Assembly: GCA_047967505.1 (NCBI GenBank)
Contig: CM106538.1
Strand: one strand, 5' to 3'
Origin: Dipteris shenzhenensis
Lineage: Eukaryota > Polypodiophyta > Polypodiopsida > Gleicheniales
DNA: 64,000 nucleotides
A program made the position numbers and the translations under genes. Of this stretch, positions 23,090 to 32,834 are shown one piece after another. The notes under the pieces were generated by a model, which saw only the letters and a program-made list of their open reading frames with translations, was not told where the DNA came from and did no database searches. Position 1 is the stretch's first letter; the number at the start of each line of letters is the position of its first letter.

Positions 23090-24990
23090 ATGGAGGCCCT
23101 CAAGAAAAAGAAAAAGGTGGACATCCATTTTTAAGTTGATGCAGAAAGTGCACCATTTCTAAAGAGGATGAATCCTCCTTGGCAAGTGAAAGTAATTTGG
23201 TAGCTCTTTGAAATCAATGAAAAACACATATGGATTTGTGGTTAGATGAGAATATATATCCAGTAGATCCACAAACTTGTAAGGCCCCTCCATTCCATGG
23301 GTTGACTAGTTTAATAAATTTTCTATAAAGGTTGAGTAAGGTTGATTACTCATGGAGCAAGGAGCCTTCATACCTACTATGAATCTTTGCTTAATGAAAG
23401 AGACAAAAGGATTGCAATGTTAGAGTCTTGGAATCAACATTTGGTATTATCTATGCAAGCTACAACCATTTAGATGGCTGCAAAAGAAAAATGGTATGAT
23501 GGCAAAGAGAATAAAAATCAGGAAGTACAGGAAAAGGTTCAAAAATTAGACGCTTAGTTGGGAAAGCACACTTTAAATGTAATTCACTTACAAATGCAAA
23601 ACACCTCTCTTAAAGATGAGATCAAGAAATTGGGAAAAAAAAATAGCATTCATGAAGGAGACTCCTATGGGTCCAAGACTTCGTAAGAGGAAATTGCATC
23701 CAATGGATGAAATATCCACAAAAAGTGGTAATTGGAAGCGGAGTTTGTAGGACTATTTCAGAACTTATGTCTATCCATGATGAACACTTCAGTGCCATGG
23801 ATGAAGTGTTTACAAAAAAGGTGTTGGAGTTTGCTATACATCATCCCAAATTCAAAAGTCTAAAATCAGAGAGAACATTTGAGTCAATGAGCAAAGTCTA
23901 AAATCAGAGATAACATTTGAGTCAGTGAGCAAAGTTGTGGAGCAATTCAATGCAACTAGAGTCTATGATACCTCAATGTCGATAAGGCAAGGCAAGCTCT
24001 CAATTTGGGCGTACTTGATTTAGTTGAAGAGCCTCGATGTGTATGTAGTACGTTAACTATGAAAGGAAAGGCTGGAGAGTCCAAAGAACTAGAACTCACA
24101 GTCAACAACAACTTTGTGTTGGATGTTTGAAGAGTTTTACAGGCGATGGTGAAGTTATATGATATGCATGTGGACGAATGCAATGGTCAATGAAAGATCG
24201 TATTGAAGCTTGATGAAAGTGAGCTTGTCAAAGATAAAAATTTAGAAAGAGCTAGTTTGATATTGATGAATGGAATACTAGAACTTCAAGTTGAGCTTAA
24301 TAATGCAAAGCAGTTCAACGTGCAATCGAAACAGGAGATTTGGTGGCTAGCTGCATTTGAGGTACCGTGGAAATTTGAATTTTGATTTGGTAATGCAAAA
24401 TGCTTACAATATTTTGTAATAGAATGTGAGTTGCTTTTGCAGGTGCCAAAGGAGCCACATTCAATTTTGAAGTGGTTCTTGTCCAAACCGATATCCCAGT
24501 GTGTTCAAAGGTCATAACAATCATGAGCTGCTTGAAGTTGAGGGCTATGGATCCTATAGTGTAGGATGGCATCTAGCTGCTGATCTCAAGACTATTAATG
24601 TATGTTTAATATGGCACATGGAGCAATGGGCTTGTGAGCTTGCAGAGATTGATCAGACTAAGGCACCGAATCGTGATGTTCCAGGGAAAGATCCATCATG
24701 GAGCCCGATTCTTGAAATTTCTCTTGAGAGAGTACACTATTGTTCCCTTCATACTATTGTCAGAATAATTGAAAAGTTGGTGTATCTCTATATCATAGAT
24801 GCATGTAATTTAGAGGATGATTACAAGAATTGAAAAGGTGCTTTAAGATATGGGACTACACTTTGGGCAAGTCAAGATTACAAAAGATGAGAAAAGACAT
24901 GCAATGTTCCTTGTAAGCCACGTTTTGGAGGGCTAAGGCTTTAAAATTTCTTTCTTCAAAGAAAAAGAATGATAGGCTCAAACGTGCTCA
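23090..24990 (+). pseudogene. transposase-like relic (+ copy), with one intron
   Basis: Homologous to the minus-strand gene at 29417-31870. In order: a glutamine/lysine-rich coiled-coil region (about 23450-23630), TPMGPRLRKRKLHPMDE (about 23664), QEIWWLAAFE (24331), VPKEPHSILKWFL (24443), GWHLAADLKTINVC (about 24563), and KDPSWSPILEISLERVHYC (about 24690). An 81-bp GT-AG intron (24362-24442) separates AAFE from VPKE; the minus copy has none there. The minus copy's CxxC pair after DLKT is lost here (VCLIWHMEQWACEL). Multiple stops and shifts make it nonfunctional. The family resembles uncharacterised RNase-H-like transposase proteins with a GDLK...C-x-x-C block; that assignment is inference. 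Confidence 0.6.
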
Positions 24991-25059
24991 TGAGTTTGAT
25001 GTATGGCGAAAGTTACATAGTGCCTATTATGAACGAGGGGGAAGAGGAAAAGAAGTTTG

Positions 25060-25400
25060 GAAAAAGCACAAGTTTGGTTAGCTCTTGATAGCTTGGTACC
25101 TTTGCTATAAAAACACACCTTTTCATCAATGTTGTGAATGACTTTAGCTGTGCCAATTCTATGTTTTTGGAGTCTATGTTGAAAATAATATTTTTAAAAA
25201 TTAGGATTTTGGGCCCTATATAAAGCAAAGGAATTATAATAAAGAAAGAAAAATGTGAGTTGTTGGATGTTAATTATAAGTTTTTAGTTGAAGGTTGCCC
25301 CAAGTTTGTGTTCTGGGAGTTTATGTCAAAAACAAGTATTTTTAAAAATTAGGGTTTTGGACCCTACATAAAGGAATTGGCGCTCATTTTCATTTCATTT
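25060..25400 (+). repeat. diverged tandem blocks with TATA-like motif
   Basis: Two blocks share 'tatttttaaaaattag' plus 'attttgg(g/a)ccctata(t)aaag' at about 25190 and 25335. The first carries TATATAAAG. The same element precedes the H3-like gene at 29086-29093, so this may be a relic of that promoter. Confidence 0.4.
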
Positions 25401-25499
25401 TTTAAAGAGCTCTCACACTCCCACAATCCCATACTTCCACACTCCCACACTGCCACGCTCCCACACACCCTCCCAGTTCCCCCTAATCCCCCATCCTGC

Positions 25500-25775
25500 A
25501 ACTTCAATTTAAATTACATGCAATTGAAAAAAAGGAAATAATAACAAAAAATAATAATTACTTTGTAGTCTATATCTTTGTCATTGCAATCTTTAATTTC
25601 CTTACATGCAATATGAAAAAAGAAAATATTATTTTGCCTTTGTCTTTGCAACTTCAATTTAAATTACATGCAATTCAAAAAAAGGAAATAATAACAGAAA
25701 ATAATATTTTGCCTTTGTCTTGGCAACCTCAATTTAAATTACATGCAATTCAAAGAAAGGAAGTAATAAAAAATA
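25500..25775 (+). repeat. three copies of a 70-155-bp AT-rich unit
   Basis: 'caatttaaattacatgcaatt' recurs at about 25505, 25661 and 25731, each followed by a purine-rich 'aaaggaaataataa' run. Confidence 0.75.
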
Positions 25776-25837
25776 AAGAAATCAATTGAAAGTTGTAGTC
25801 TTTATTGATTCGGAGTACGTTTAAAAGGATCAACCCT

Positions 25838-26263
25838 TTAGGGAACATTTCGCTCTAGCCTACGCTTCTTTTTGCTAGGTTCCGCACCCTCTTTGACTTG
25901 CCTAAGAAGAGAGGGTTGAATGATTTCATTCTCAATTACTTGGGGATCAGTGACACTAGCTAGCCGTTCAATGGCCATGATGCTATGGAGGGGGCTAGAT
26001 TGTGTGTCTGAGAACAAAAATAGAGCAATGCTATGCTTTATCAAAACTACATGATCTGTAGAGTGACCGATAAGCTTCATCTTCACCATCCGACTAAGGA
26101 CCTTGAACTTTGTAATGTTTAATTTTCCATTTGGTGATAATTGCCAATGGAAGACCAAAATATGTTGAGCCACTTTGTCAATATAGTGAGCAATTGAAGC
26201 CATCCCTCCCCTGGAAGATCCTCTGGTTCCACCCTTGCACATAGCATACTCATCGATCCACAA
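25838..26263 (-). CDS. unidentified 141-residue open frame
   Basis: An unbroken minus-strand frame, longer and less repetitive than chance frames nearby. It starts at an internal ATG (WIDEYAMCKGG...), has a Gly/Arg/Ser-rich N-terminal patch, a middle with regular hydrophobic spacing, and ends with a basic KKKRRLER stretch that could act as a nuclear localisation signal. AATAAA lies about 30 bp downstream (near 25810 on the minus strand), fitting a 3' end. It lies between the two transposase-like copies, just left of the snap-back hairpins. I do not recognise a family. It may be a 3'-terminal exon or a transposon accessory protein. Confidence 0.35.
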   Translation of the reverse strand: MWIDEYAMCKGGTRGSSRGGMASIAHYIDKVAQHILVFHWQLSPNGKLNITKFKVLSRMVKMKLIGHSTDHVVLIKHSIALFLFSDTQSSPLHSIMAIERLASVTDPQVIENEIIQPSLLRQVKEGAEPSKKKRRLERNVP

Positions 26264-26357
26264 AATATCATGGAATGAACATATTACGTCAACACCCTAG
26301 ACCTTGATTTGTGATTATAATAACATATTTATGGTGATGAATTAAAAAAAAAATCAA

Positions 26358-26548
26358 TTTAGGATTTGAAGCAAACAATTTTACTTTTGATTTTCCTTGC
26401 ACCCATGTGCTCCAATGGTAGAGACAATGCATAGGGATCTTCCAGGAACATTTTGGGGCTGAAAATTCACCCTGTGCATTATCTCTGCCATTGGAGCACA
26501 TGGGTGAAAGTAAAATAAAAAATAAAATTGTTTGCTTCAAACCCTAAA
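26358..26548. repeat. snap-back hairpin 1
   Basis: The left arm (26358-26435) pairs with the right arm (26470-26548) around a loop of about 34 bp. Arms carry 'ttgaagcaaaca' against 'tgtttgcttcaa' and 'acccatgtgctccaatgg' against 'ccattggagcacatgggt'. No coding potential. It is consistent with a foldback MITE or a young small-RNA hairpin. Confidence 0.88.
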
Positions 26549-26795
26549 ATTTTTGATAGGAATACTTTCTTCTAGTTTTGGGGTATAAAAACTCACAATA
26601 TTCTTCAGATGTGTTGAATGATGACATGGATATTAAAAAAAGAGATTTTTTGGTGTTTGGATGCTGAACCAGAAACCCTAGTTTGATTCCCTAAACCCTA
26701 AACCATGGTTTAATCTAGAACAATGATTCTTTTGCATAATTTTTATCAATGTTGCACAAAATTCTTAAACATTGATGTATTCTATATGGTGGAAG

Positions 26796-27143
26796 AATAT
26801 TTTGGTGGAAAACTGGAAGATAAGATTCCAACCTAAAAATTTAGGGTTCCAAGTGAACAATGTCTTTTTGGATTTTCCTTGCACCCAAGTACTCCAATGG
26901 CAACACTAGTGCATAGGGTTAATGTCCAGCCCCAGAAAATACCTACAAGAATGAAAAGTAGGCCCTAGTCACATGATGTCAGATTTCATGCTTCCAGGGT
27001 TTTTTGATGATGGAAATTAACTCTATGCACTAGCATTGCCATTGGAGCACCTGGGTTCAAGGAAAATCCAAAAAGACATTGTTTACTTGGAACCCTAAAT
27101 TTTTAGGTTGGAATCTTATCTTCCACTTTTCCACCAAAATATT
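26796..27143. repeat. snap-back hairpin 2
   Basis: Left arm 26796-26922 and right arm 27018-27143, about 126 bp each and highly complementary, with a loop of about 95 bp. Examples are 'ggaagataagattccaacct' against 'aggttggaatcttatcttcc' and 'ctccaatggca' against 'tgccattggag'. It shares the 'tccttgcaccca...ctccaatgg' core with hairpin 1, so both belong to one family. It ends 12 bp before the left inverted repeat of the 27156-32865 segment. Confidence 0.9.
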
Positions 27144-27155
27144 TATGAGTTGTTG

Positions 27156-27186
27156 CATTAGGGGAGAATTGGGGTCTCCAAAGGGC
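27156..27186 (+). repeat. left terminal inverted repeat (candidate)
   Basis: CATTAGGGGAGAATTGGGG, then TCTCCAAAGGGC. It matches the reverse complement of 32835-32865 at 30 of 31 bases. Confidence 0.75.
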
Positions 27187-27289
27187 TCCCAATTAGTGTT
27201 TCCTAATTTCAAGGGATTAGTGAGGTATTTGAGGTGTACCAATGGGAGTGCTCCATTTTGTGGGGCAATGCCATGTTGAGGTGGAGGGT

Positions 27290-27760
27290 GGGCAGACCTG
27301 CAATCAGCCCCTATTGGCTACTCCTCTTACACCGAGGACCACTCAAACCATCCCCTCCCCCTCAACCCATGCTTGACCCTTCTCCCATATGCACCTCCCC
27401 CAAACAAACCTACAAGTTATTCAAGAGGTGGTGGGCCCCCTTCTGGGCAAAATTTCCCCCCCTCTTAGCTTGTTACAGGCTTGCCCCCTCCTCTTCTCTG
27501 GTCCAGCTCCATTCTCCCTCCATTTCTCAAATGTGGGAACTCATTTGGCATCTTCTCTGCCCCCTCTTGCTCTGGTCCACTATGTTTCTCCCTCTCTAGC
27601 ACCTCCTGTAGCAGCTGCTCATTCTCTCTCCATTCCTAGCTACAGCACCTCCTACAGCAGCAACTGCTCATCCCCCTCTTCTCTTTCTCCCTCCATTCCT
27701 AGCTACAGTACCCGCTATGGCACGTATGATGCCGAACACATTTGCCTTCTGCACCACGGT
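27290..27760 (+). repeat. CT-rich subterminal region with a 63-bp repeat
   Basis: Pyrimidine-rich DNA with 'ccattcctagctacag' at about 27630 and 27693. The open frames across it are Pro/Ser/Leu-rich low complexity, not genes. Confidence 0.65.
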
Positions 27761-27859
27761 GCAAAAACATCATTTGACCACTCAAATTCACACTGAACTT
27801 GCATAAACTAATGGAAAGCATCACGTAACATGTATAATAACATGGGAACAGTAATAGAA

Positions 27860-27895
27860 CATAAAAATATATTTTATTTATTGGCCTCAAAGGGT
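27860..27895 (-). terminator. polyadenylation signals after the H3-like gene
   Basis: AATAAATAAAATAT on the minus strand, about 60-80 bp past the terminal stop, suits a plant near-upstream element. Confidence 0.45.
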
Positions 27896-27944
27896 AGAGA
27901 TTTACAAAATGATTCAGGTTACACCAAATGAACCTAAACAACTT

Positions 27945-29054
27945 CTAGGGCCTAAGGGAGGGATCGGAGCGGATGCGCTTGGCGAGTGCAAGGTCCTTGT
28001 CCATCACTGTTACTCTTTTGGCATGGATAGCACATAAGTTCGCATCTTCAAAAAGACCTATTGTCATCTGCTCCGTTGCCTCCTGAATTGCTCCCATAGT
28101 GCCTGAAGTGAAATGCACATCATTCTTGTAATGCTATGCTATTTCACGTACAACACGCTGGAAGGGTGCACGGGGAATGAGATTGTCCATAGTGGTTTGG
28201 AACTTGTGGATCTCCTGAAGTGCCTTCACGCCTGATTTTTTGCATTTCTTAATCTTTGGGGGACCTTGCACTGGCCTTTGGACATGGCTCCATGGCCGCT
28301 TGTCCGCTTTGAACTTCTTTTGCCTCTCCTCCCTTGCAACCACCTCTTCAGACTCCTCTTCCTGTGTCTGGTGGGTCCTTCGAGGTGGCTTGTCACGCCT
28401 AGGGGTTTGCTTTATCCTTGGTCTCTTTTCCTTTTCATGAGCTTGTGAGACAGCAGGCTGAGGCTCAGCTCATACTAGAGGCTCCTCATATCTGATAATA
28501 TCGAGGCACAGAGGGTTGATGGTGCTCTTTCATGTGGTCTGCTTGGTTGGAGGATTGGGGCCAAGATTCATTATATCTGCAAGCCCGCCAAATACTTCCT
28601 CTTGTCGTGCCCCCTGTAATCTCTCCATCTCCTCTCTTTGCCTTTCTCGCTCCCCTTGTAAGTCTAGATGCTCCATGCCAGGGCCCCATGGAGGAGGGAG
28701 GGGTTGTTGATGAGGATTGACTAGACTATTTTGCCCCTCTTGGGAGACCTCTCTACTTCCACGGTTAGTTGTGTGCAAGGACAGAGAGGACCCATAATTG
28801 TGCCTGGATCCTTCATTGTGTTGGGATTCCTCATGATGCTGAGATCCCTGGGATCCCCCATGAGAGTCGGATGGTGGGGACTCGCGTTGCTTGGACTCCT
28901 GATGATGAGAACCACCTTCAAATCCCTGCTGATCATTGCCCTCTTGGCCACTGGGGCTTGTAGTGTGTTTGGAGGCCATGGTGTTGTGAGGAGGACAACG
29001 GATAGCGTCTAAACGGCGTCTAGTGGGTCTAGCAGTTTGTTTAACTCGTGCCAT
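27945..29054 (-). pseudogene. histone H3-like gene with a very long N-terminal tail
   Basis: One minus-strand frame of 369 codons, ending in TAG at 27945-27947, with three internal stops (28530-28532, 28470-28472, 28134-28136). It starts MARVKQTARPTRRR; H3 starts MARTKQTARK, so K4 is kept and K9 is Pro. A Gln/His/Ser/Glu-rich region follows to about residue 170, then a basic linker. From about residue 275 the H3 fold is complete: KSGVKALQEIHKFQ, then LIPRAPFQRVVREIA, the stop where H3 has Gln, [38 protein letters not shown] and [12 protein letters not shown]. Loop 1 has canonical H3 length, not the longer CENH3 loop, though LIPRAPF recalls CENH3. H3 is normally 136 residues. All three stops could be CGA or CAG codons changed by C-to-T. 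No in-phase intron removing them was found. Confidence 0.8.
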
Positions 29055-29110
29055 AGAAATGAGGGATTTTAGGGTTTTGAAGTGCTTTATATAGTCTTTT
29101 TTAAAGCACT
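29055..29110 (-). promoter_or_regulatory. TATA box and telo-box promoter of the H3-like gene
   Basis: TATATAAA on the minus strand at 29093-29086, about 32 bp before the ATG. An AAACCCTAA telo-box lies between TATA and ATG, and a second AACCCTAAA just upstream. Telo-boxes are common in plant promoters of growth-associated genes. The spacing predicts a very short 5' UTR. Confidence 0.6.
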
Positions 29111-29416
29111 TTAGGGTTTTTCTTTTAAAATAGGGTTTTTTGAGTGCACCCCCTCCCCCCCAAGTCTTTTGTCGCTAGTTCGGTAATACTTAATCTTCAC
29201 CACCTTCCCTCCTAACCCACTCACCCCTCCACCCTGCCATGCCGCACATGCAATTCTACAATTTCCAAACAAATTTGTGAATTTTGGAATCTATAATTGA
29301 CTCAAAATAGTGTTAACTTTATTCATCAAACATTTTACATTTGGAGCTCTCTTAGGACCCAACGCCTCCCCTGTCTGACTCTACACGTTGCAACCAAAGC
29401 GCAACCCCTTGGCTCC

Positions 29417-31870
29417 CTACTGAGGACTTCCAAGCAGCATTCTCCTTGTCTTCTTGACATGTTGAACCGCTTTTGTGAGACTTGAGACCTCTACCTTATC
29501 GCGCTTGAGAGTCCTGGCCTCTAGACATCTATAAAACCAATCGAACATTTCGTGTAGTGCATTGCTTCGCGCAAGACCACCCCCATGCCTTGTATTCTTG
29601 AAGTATGCTGCCTTTGCTCTGTAGTGTGATTTCTCCATTCCTTTAGTATTCCAAATGGACAGAGGGCCCCATTGCTCCACAAACCATGGTGCATGTGCGT
29701 AAAGAATATGTTGTAAAGAAAAACATTGTATTAGAAACATAAACTGCCTCAAGTTTAAAGCACAAAATTTCAACCTAAGGAGGATTACCATGTAATGTGT
29801 AATATGTGACTCCCCCCATGCTTCTACCATCAATGGTATGAATTCTCCCAATGATGTCCTGAATCTCTCATAATAAAGCTCATCTGTTTGACCTTGTCTA
29901 AGCAACTTTATAAATGCATCAAGCTTTGTCCACAGTTTTGCTCTCAAAGTAGCAATTTGGGGATGTGAAGCTTGATTTGTGGTGCACTCACACAAGGTTT
30001 TCCAGTACTCCCAACCTAGGGTGCTTTGAGCCAATGTATGTTTTTCTTTATCAGCATTGTGGTTGGACAAGAACCTCCTTGCCTTTCCTCCACCCATGGA
30101 CACTTTAGTAGGAAGATTTTGTGTCTTTCCTGATTGTTTCTTGTCCTAATTAAGCTTCACATTGCCTCCATGAAGTCCCATTAGTGAGAGTAGTTCTTCA
30201 GCTTTTGCAATGCATTGTGCAGATACTTGTTGTGACCTCAAATTCCAAGCATAAACTAGATGGAGATAGAGTAACTTATCAAGTATACGCAGTTCAGCAT
30301 GCAAAGTACACACGTGTACTCGCTCCAAAGGAATTGGTAGAATGGGGTCCCACTTAGGGTCCTTTTTGTGACGATTAGGGGCTGTACTTTGGTTGCAAGA
30401 AAGGATGCCATTTTCCCACTGTAGGCTTCTTTTTTGCATCTTCTGAGAGTGGGTGCAATACAAGCATGTCCATTTTGCATGTGCGCCTGTATCACAACCA
30501 TACAAGCACTTGAGGGTCTTCAAATCACCAGCTAGATGCCATTCAGCTTGAAACATTCCATGCCCATCCACTATTAATGTTTGCCCTGCCTCTTGTTTTC
30601 AAATAATCGACGGGATGCTGGTTCTCTCCAAAACCCACTTCAATGTCTCGTGGCACTCCTTTGGGGTCTCAAAGGCTGCAAGCCACCATATGTCCTTCTC
30701 AAATTGGATTGAGAAACCCTGCTCAACTTCCTCATCCCCTTGAGCAAAACACAAGGCGTCGTTCATAATACAAATGCTCACCCTCTCTAGCTTGTGCTCT
30801 TTTACAACTGAGCTTCATCCATTTTTATAACAAATACTAGCTTGCCATTTGTACAATGAAAGAGAAATACAGTAAGGATATAGAAATGAGAAGAAATAAA
30901 GTTGAATGTGAAGAGGGAATTTCTCTTACCTTCTTCTCTCATCGCATAGAATTTGACCATGGCTCTCTGCAAATTCTCTACATCCACATAAACATTATTG
31001 AAAGCATTCATCTCAAACGTTTGGATGCCAGATTTCTTTTTACTCTTCCAAGTCATTGTGCCACTTACACAATGGTATCCTCCAAGATTTTCTCTAGCAC
31101 ATGGGTTTGTTTCTTGACGTGCAAGCCTTACAAACCACGATGTTGGCAATGGCATTGTAGATATCTTATACTTTTCCTCCATAGCAGACTTGAAAATTTT
31201 AAAAATAGAGTTGTAAGTTTCACGTCTTACACCAGCAGCATCACAAGCTCCAAGCACCTCCTTTGCTTGGACGAGGCCCTTGAAATCCTTCATTACCTCT
31301 TTACGTAGCCCTTTTTGTCTAGGGTCCTTCAACACTTCCATGACATCACTTGGCTGTATTAAACTTCTTGGAACATATGAAGGATCACTATTATTCATTT
31401 CCATTGTTCCCATCACATCCTCCATGAAATTCCTAAAGTAGAGTACAAATGAGTCTTAGTGGAAAGAATGCAACACCACATATATTTTGGAGTAAGAAAT
31501 TTCATTGAAAATTTGGGGAACTAATCTTGCAGCGCGTATTCTCCTCTTTCGGGCACCACTATTGGTTGACAATGCATCCATAGATTGCAATTGTCTTTTC
31601 CTCTCCTTCAGTCCCAAAGGTGTTCCCTTCAACTTTTGTACTCGTTCTATCGACTTCTCTCGTCCCTTCTCCACAGCACATTGAACTTAGCCATAGATAG
31701 ACCTTTCCAAATCTTGTTTGCTCTCAGCGAGCTTTTGGATTGATTCTTCCAATTCATGTCGCTCCAAGTCCAGTGCATGTGCTTTGTCCACTGAGTTCTT
31801 TGTTTTGCAATTGGAGATCCCCCGTACTATTATGCATTGCCACAATAGTAATATTTCCCAAATGTGCAAG
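29417..31870 (-). pseudogene. transposase-like gene (minus copy), coiled coil plus GDLK/CxxC core
   Basis: Blocks in order: a glutamate-rich coiled coil (ELEESIQKLAESKQDLERS, 31770-31690); GTPLGLKERKRQLQSMD (about 31620); a conserved exon 31425-30930; a 191-bp GT-AG intron (30929-30739, donor GTAAGA) joining in phase to DEEVEQGF...KDIWWLAAFE; then one frame to the TAG at 29417 broken only by TGA (30599) and TAG (30146). The core has VDGHGMFQAEWHLAGDLKT, CLYGC and CLYC, APNR...KDPKWDPILPIPLERVHV, C-T-L-H, and later GMEKSHYRAKAAYF. The GDLK...C-x-x-C block followed by H and E motifs recalls uncharacterised RNase-H-like transposases. The assignment is tentative and catalytic residues are unproven. 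AATAAA near 29313 marks a 3' end before the H3-like promoter. Confidence 0.6.
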
Positions 31871-32269
31871 TTCTTCTGCTTGGGCTCTCTGCACCTCGCT
31901 TGCTTGCATAGCCAATGTCTGAGAATGGTTCAATCAATTGCAATAACCGAGCAATCCAACATGTCCCTTGCCAACAAACCAAACAACATCATGCACTGTA
32001 TGAAAAGGAGGACTCTTTTGGGTGGCAGGGTCTAAAGGATACAAGTTTCCATCCACCTAAAGGTCAAGATGCTTCTTCCCTTGCAATCGAAGACTATGGA
32101 GCACACTTTGAGGAGTTCCACTATATCCCAAAGAGCGTGTACTTGCATATTCTGCCTCTAGTTGTAGGTTCACATGGTACTTGTTGGATATGTCCTCGAA
32201 TGGTGCCATGAGTACTCCAAGAGAGGTATCAGTGATGCACGCTAAAATTTAGGGGAGAGCTGGCAAAGA

Positions 32270-32660
32270 TGGAGTAGTGAGAGGGAGAGAGTAGCAAGGA
32301 AGAGCGAGGAGGAGAAGCAGATGAGGGCAAGAGGAAGAGGAGGAGGAGAGTAGGGCGATAAGTGTAGAAGGGAGGGAAGCAGTTGCTGTAGAAGGGAGGA
32401 GGAAGGGGAGAGGAAGGAGGGAGGAGGAGCCAAAAGGAGGAGGAGGAGGGGAGAGGGAGGAGGGAGGAGGAGGAGCAAGACGGAGGAGGGGAGAGGAGGA
32501 GGGAGGGGGAGGGAGGGAGAGGGAGAGGGAGGGAGGGAGGGAGGGAGGGAGGGGGGAGGGAGGGAGAGAGAGAGAGGGAGGGAGGGAGGGAGAGAGAGAG
32601 AGGGAGGGAGGGAGGGAGAGAGAGGGAGGGAGGGAGAGAGAGAGAGAGGGAGGGAGGGAG
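32270..32660 (+). repeat. (GGGA/GGA)n purine tract
   Basis: About 390 bp of nearly pure G/A on the + strand with dozens of GGG runs, next to the right inverted repeat. Strong G-quadruplex and triplex potential. Open frames on the other strand (Pro/Ser/Leu) are artefacts. Confidence 0.9.
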
Positions 32661-32834
32661 ATTCAAAATTTGAAATTCAAATTTCAAAGAGTGGCCCCCT
32701 CCCCTCATTGATGGGGGGAGAGTGGGCTCAAATGTGGGTTTAACCCACCTAGGTTGGGCTGGTTAGGCCTCTTTGGGACCCTCCAAGCCCCTTGCATTAG
32801 CCCACTAAGCATTCCCTAATCCATTCCTTATGAG

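Noticed and set aside
27156-27210. TTA/TAA three-base target duplication typical of PIF/Harbinger
   Set aside because: Left flank TTA and right flank TAA are complementary, not identical, on the same strand. Only TA is a valid direct duplication at these ends.
27945-28343. Calling the H3-like gene a CENH3
   Set aside because: Loop 1 has canonical H3 length and the N-terminus is H3-like. Only the LIPRAPF stretch favours CENH3, which is not enough.
28470-28690. Intron that would remove the two TGA stops in the H3-like gene
   Set aside because: The only GT donor before the first stop (GAA|GTATTT) and the best acceptor after the second (CTCACAAG) are out of phase, so splicing would shift the histone fold out of frame.
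32229-32708. 159-codon Pro/Ser/Leu frame on the minus strand
   Set aside because: Pure translation of the GGGA/TCCC tract; composition explained fully by the repeat.
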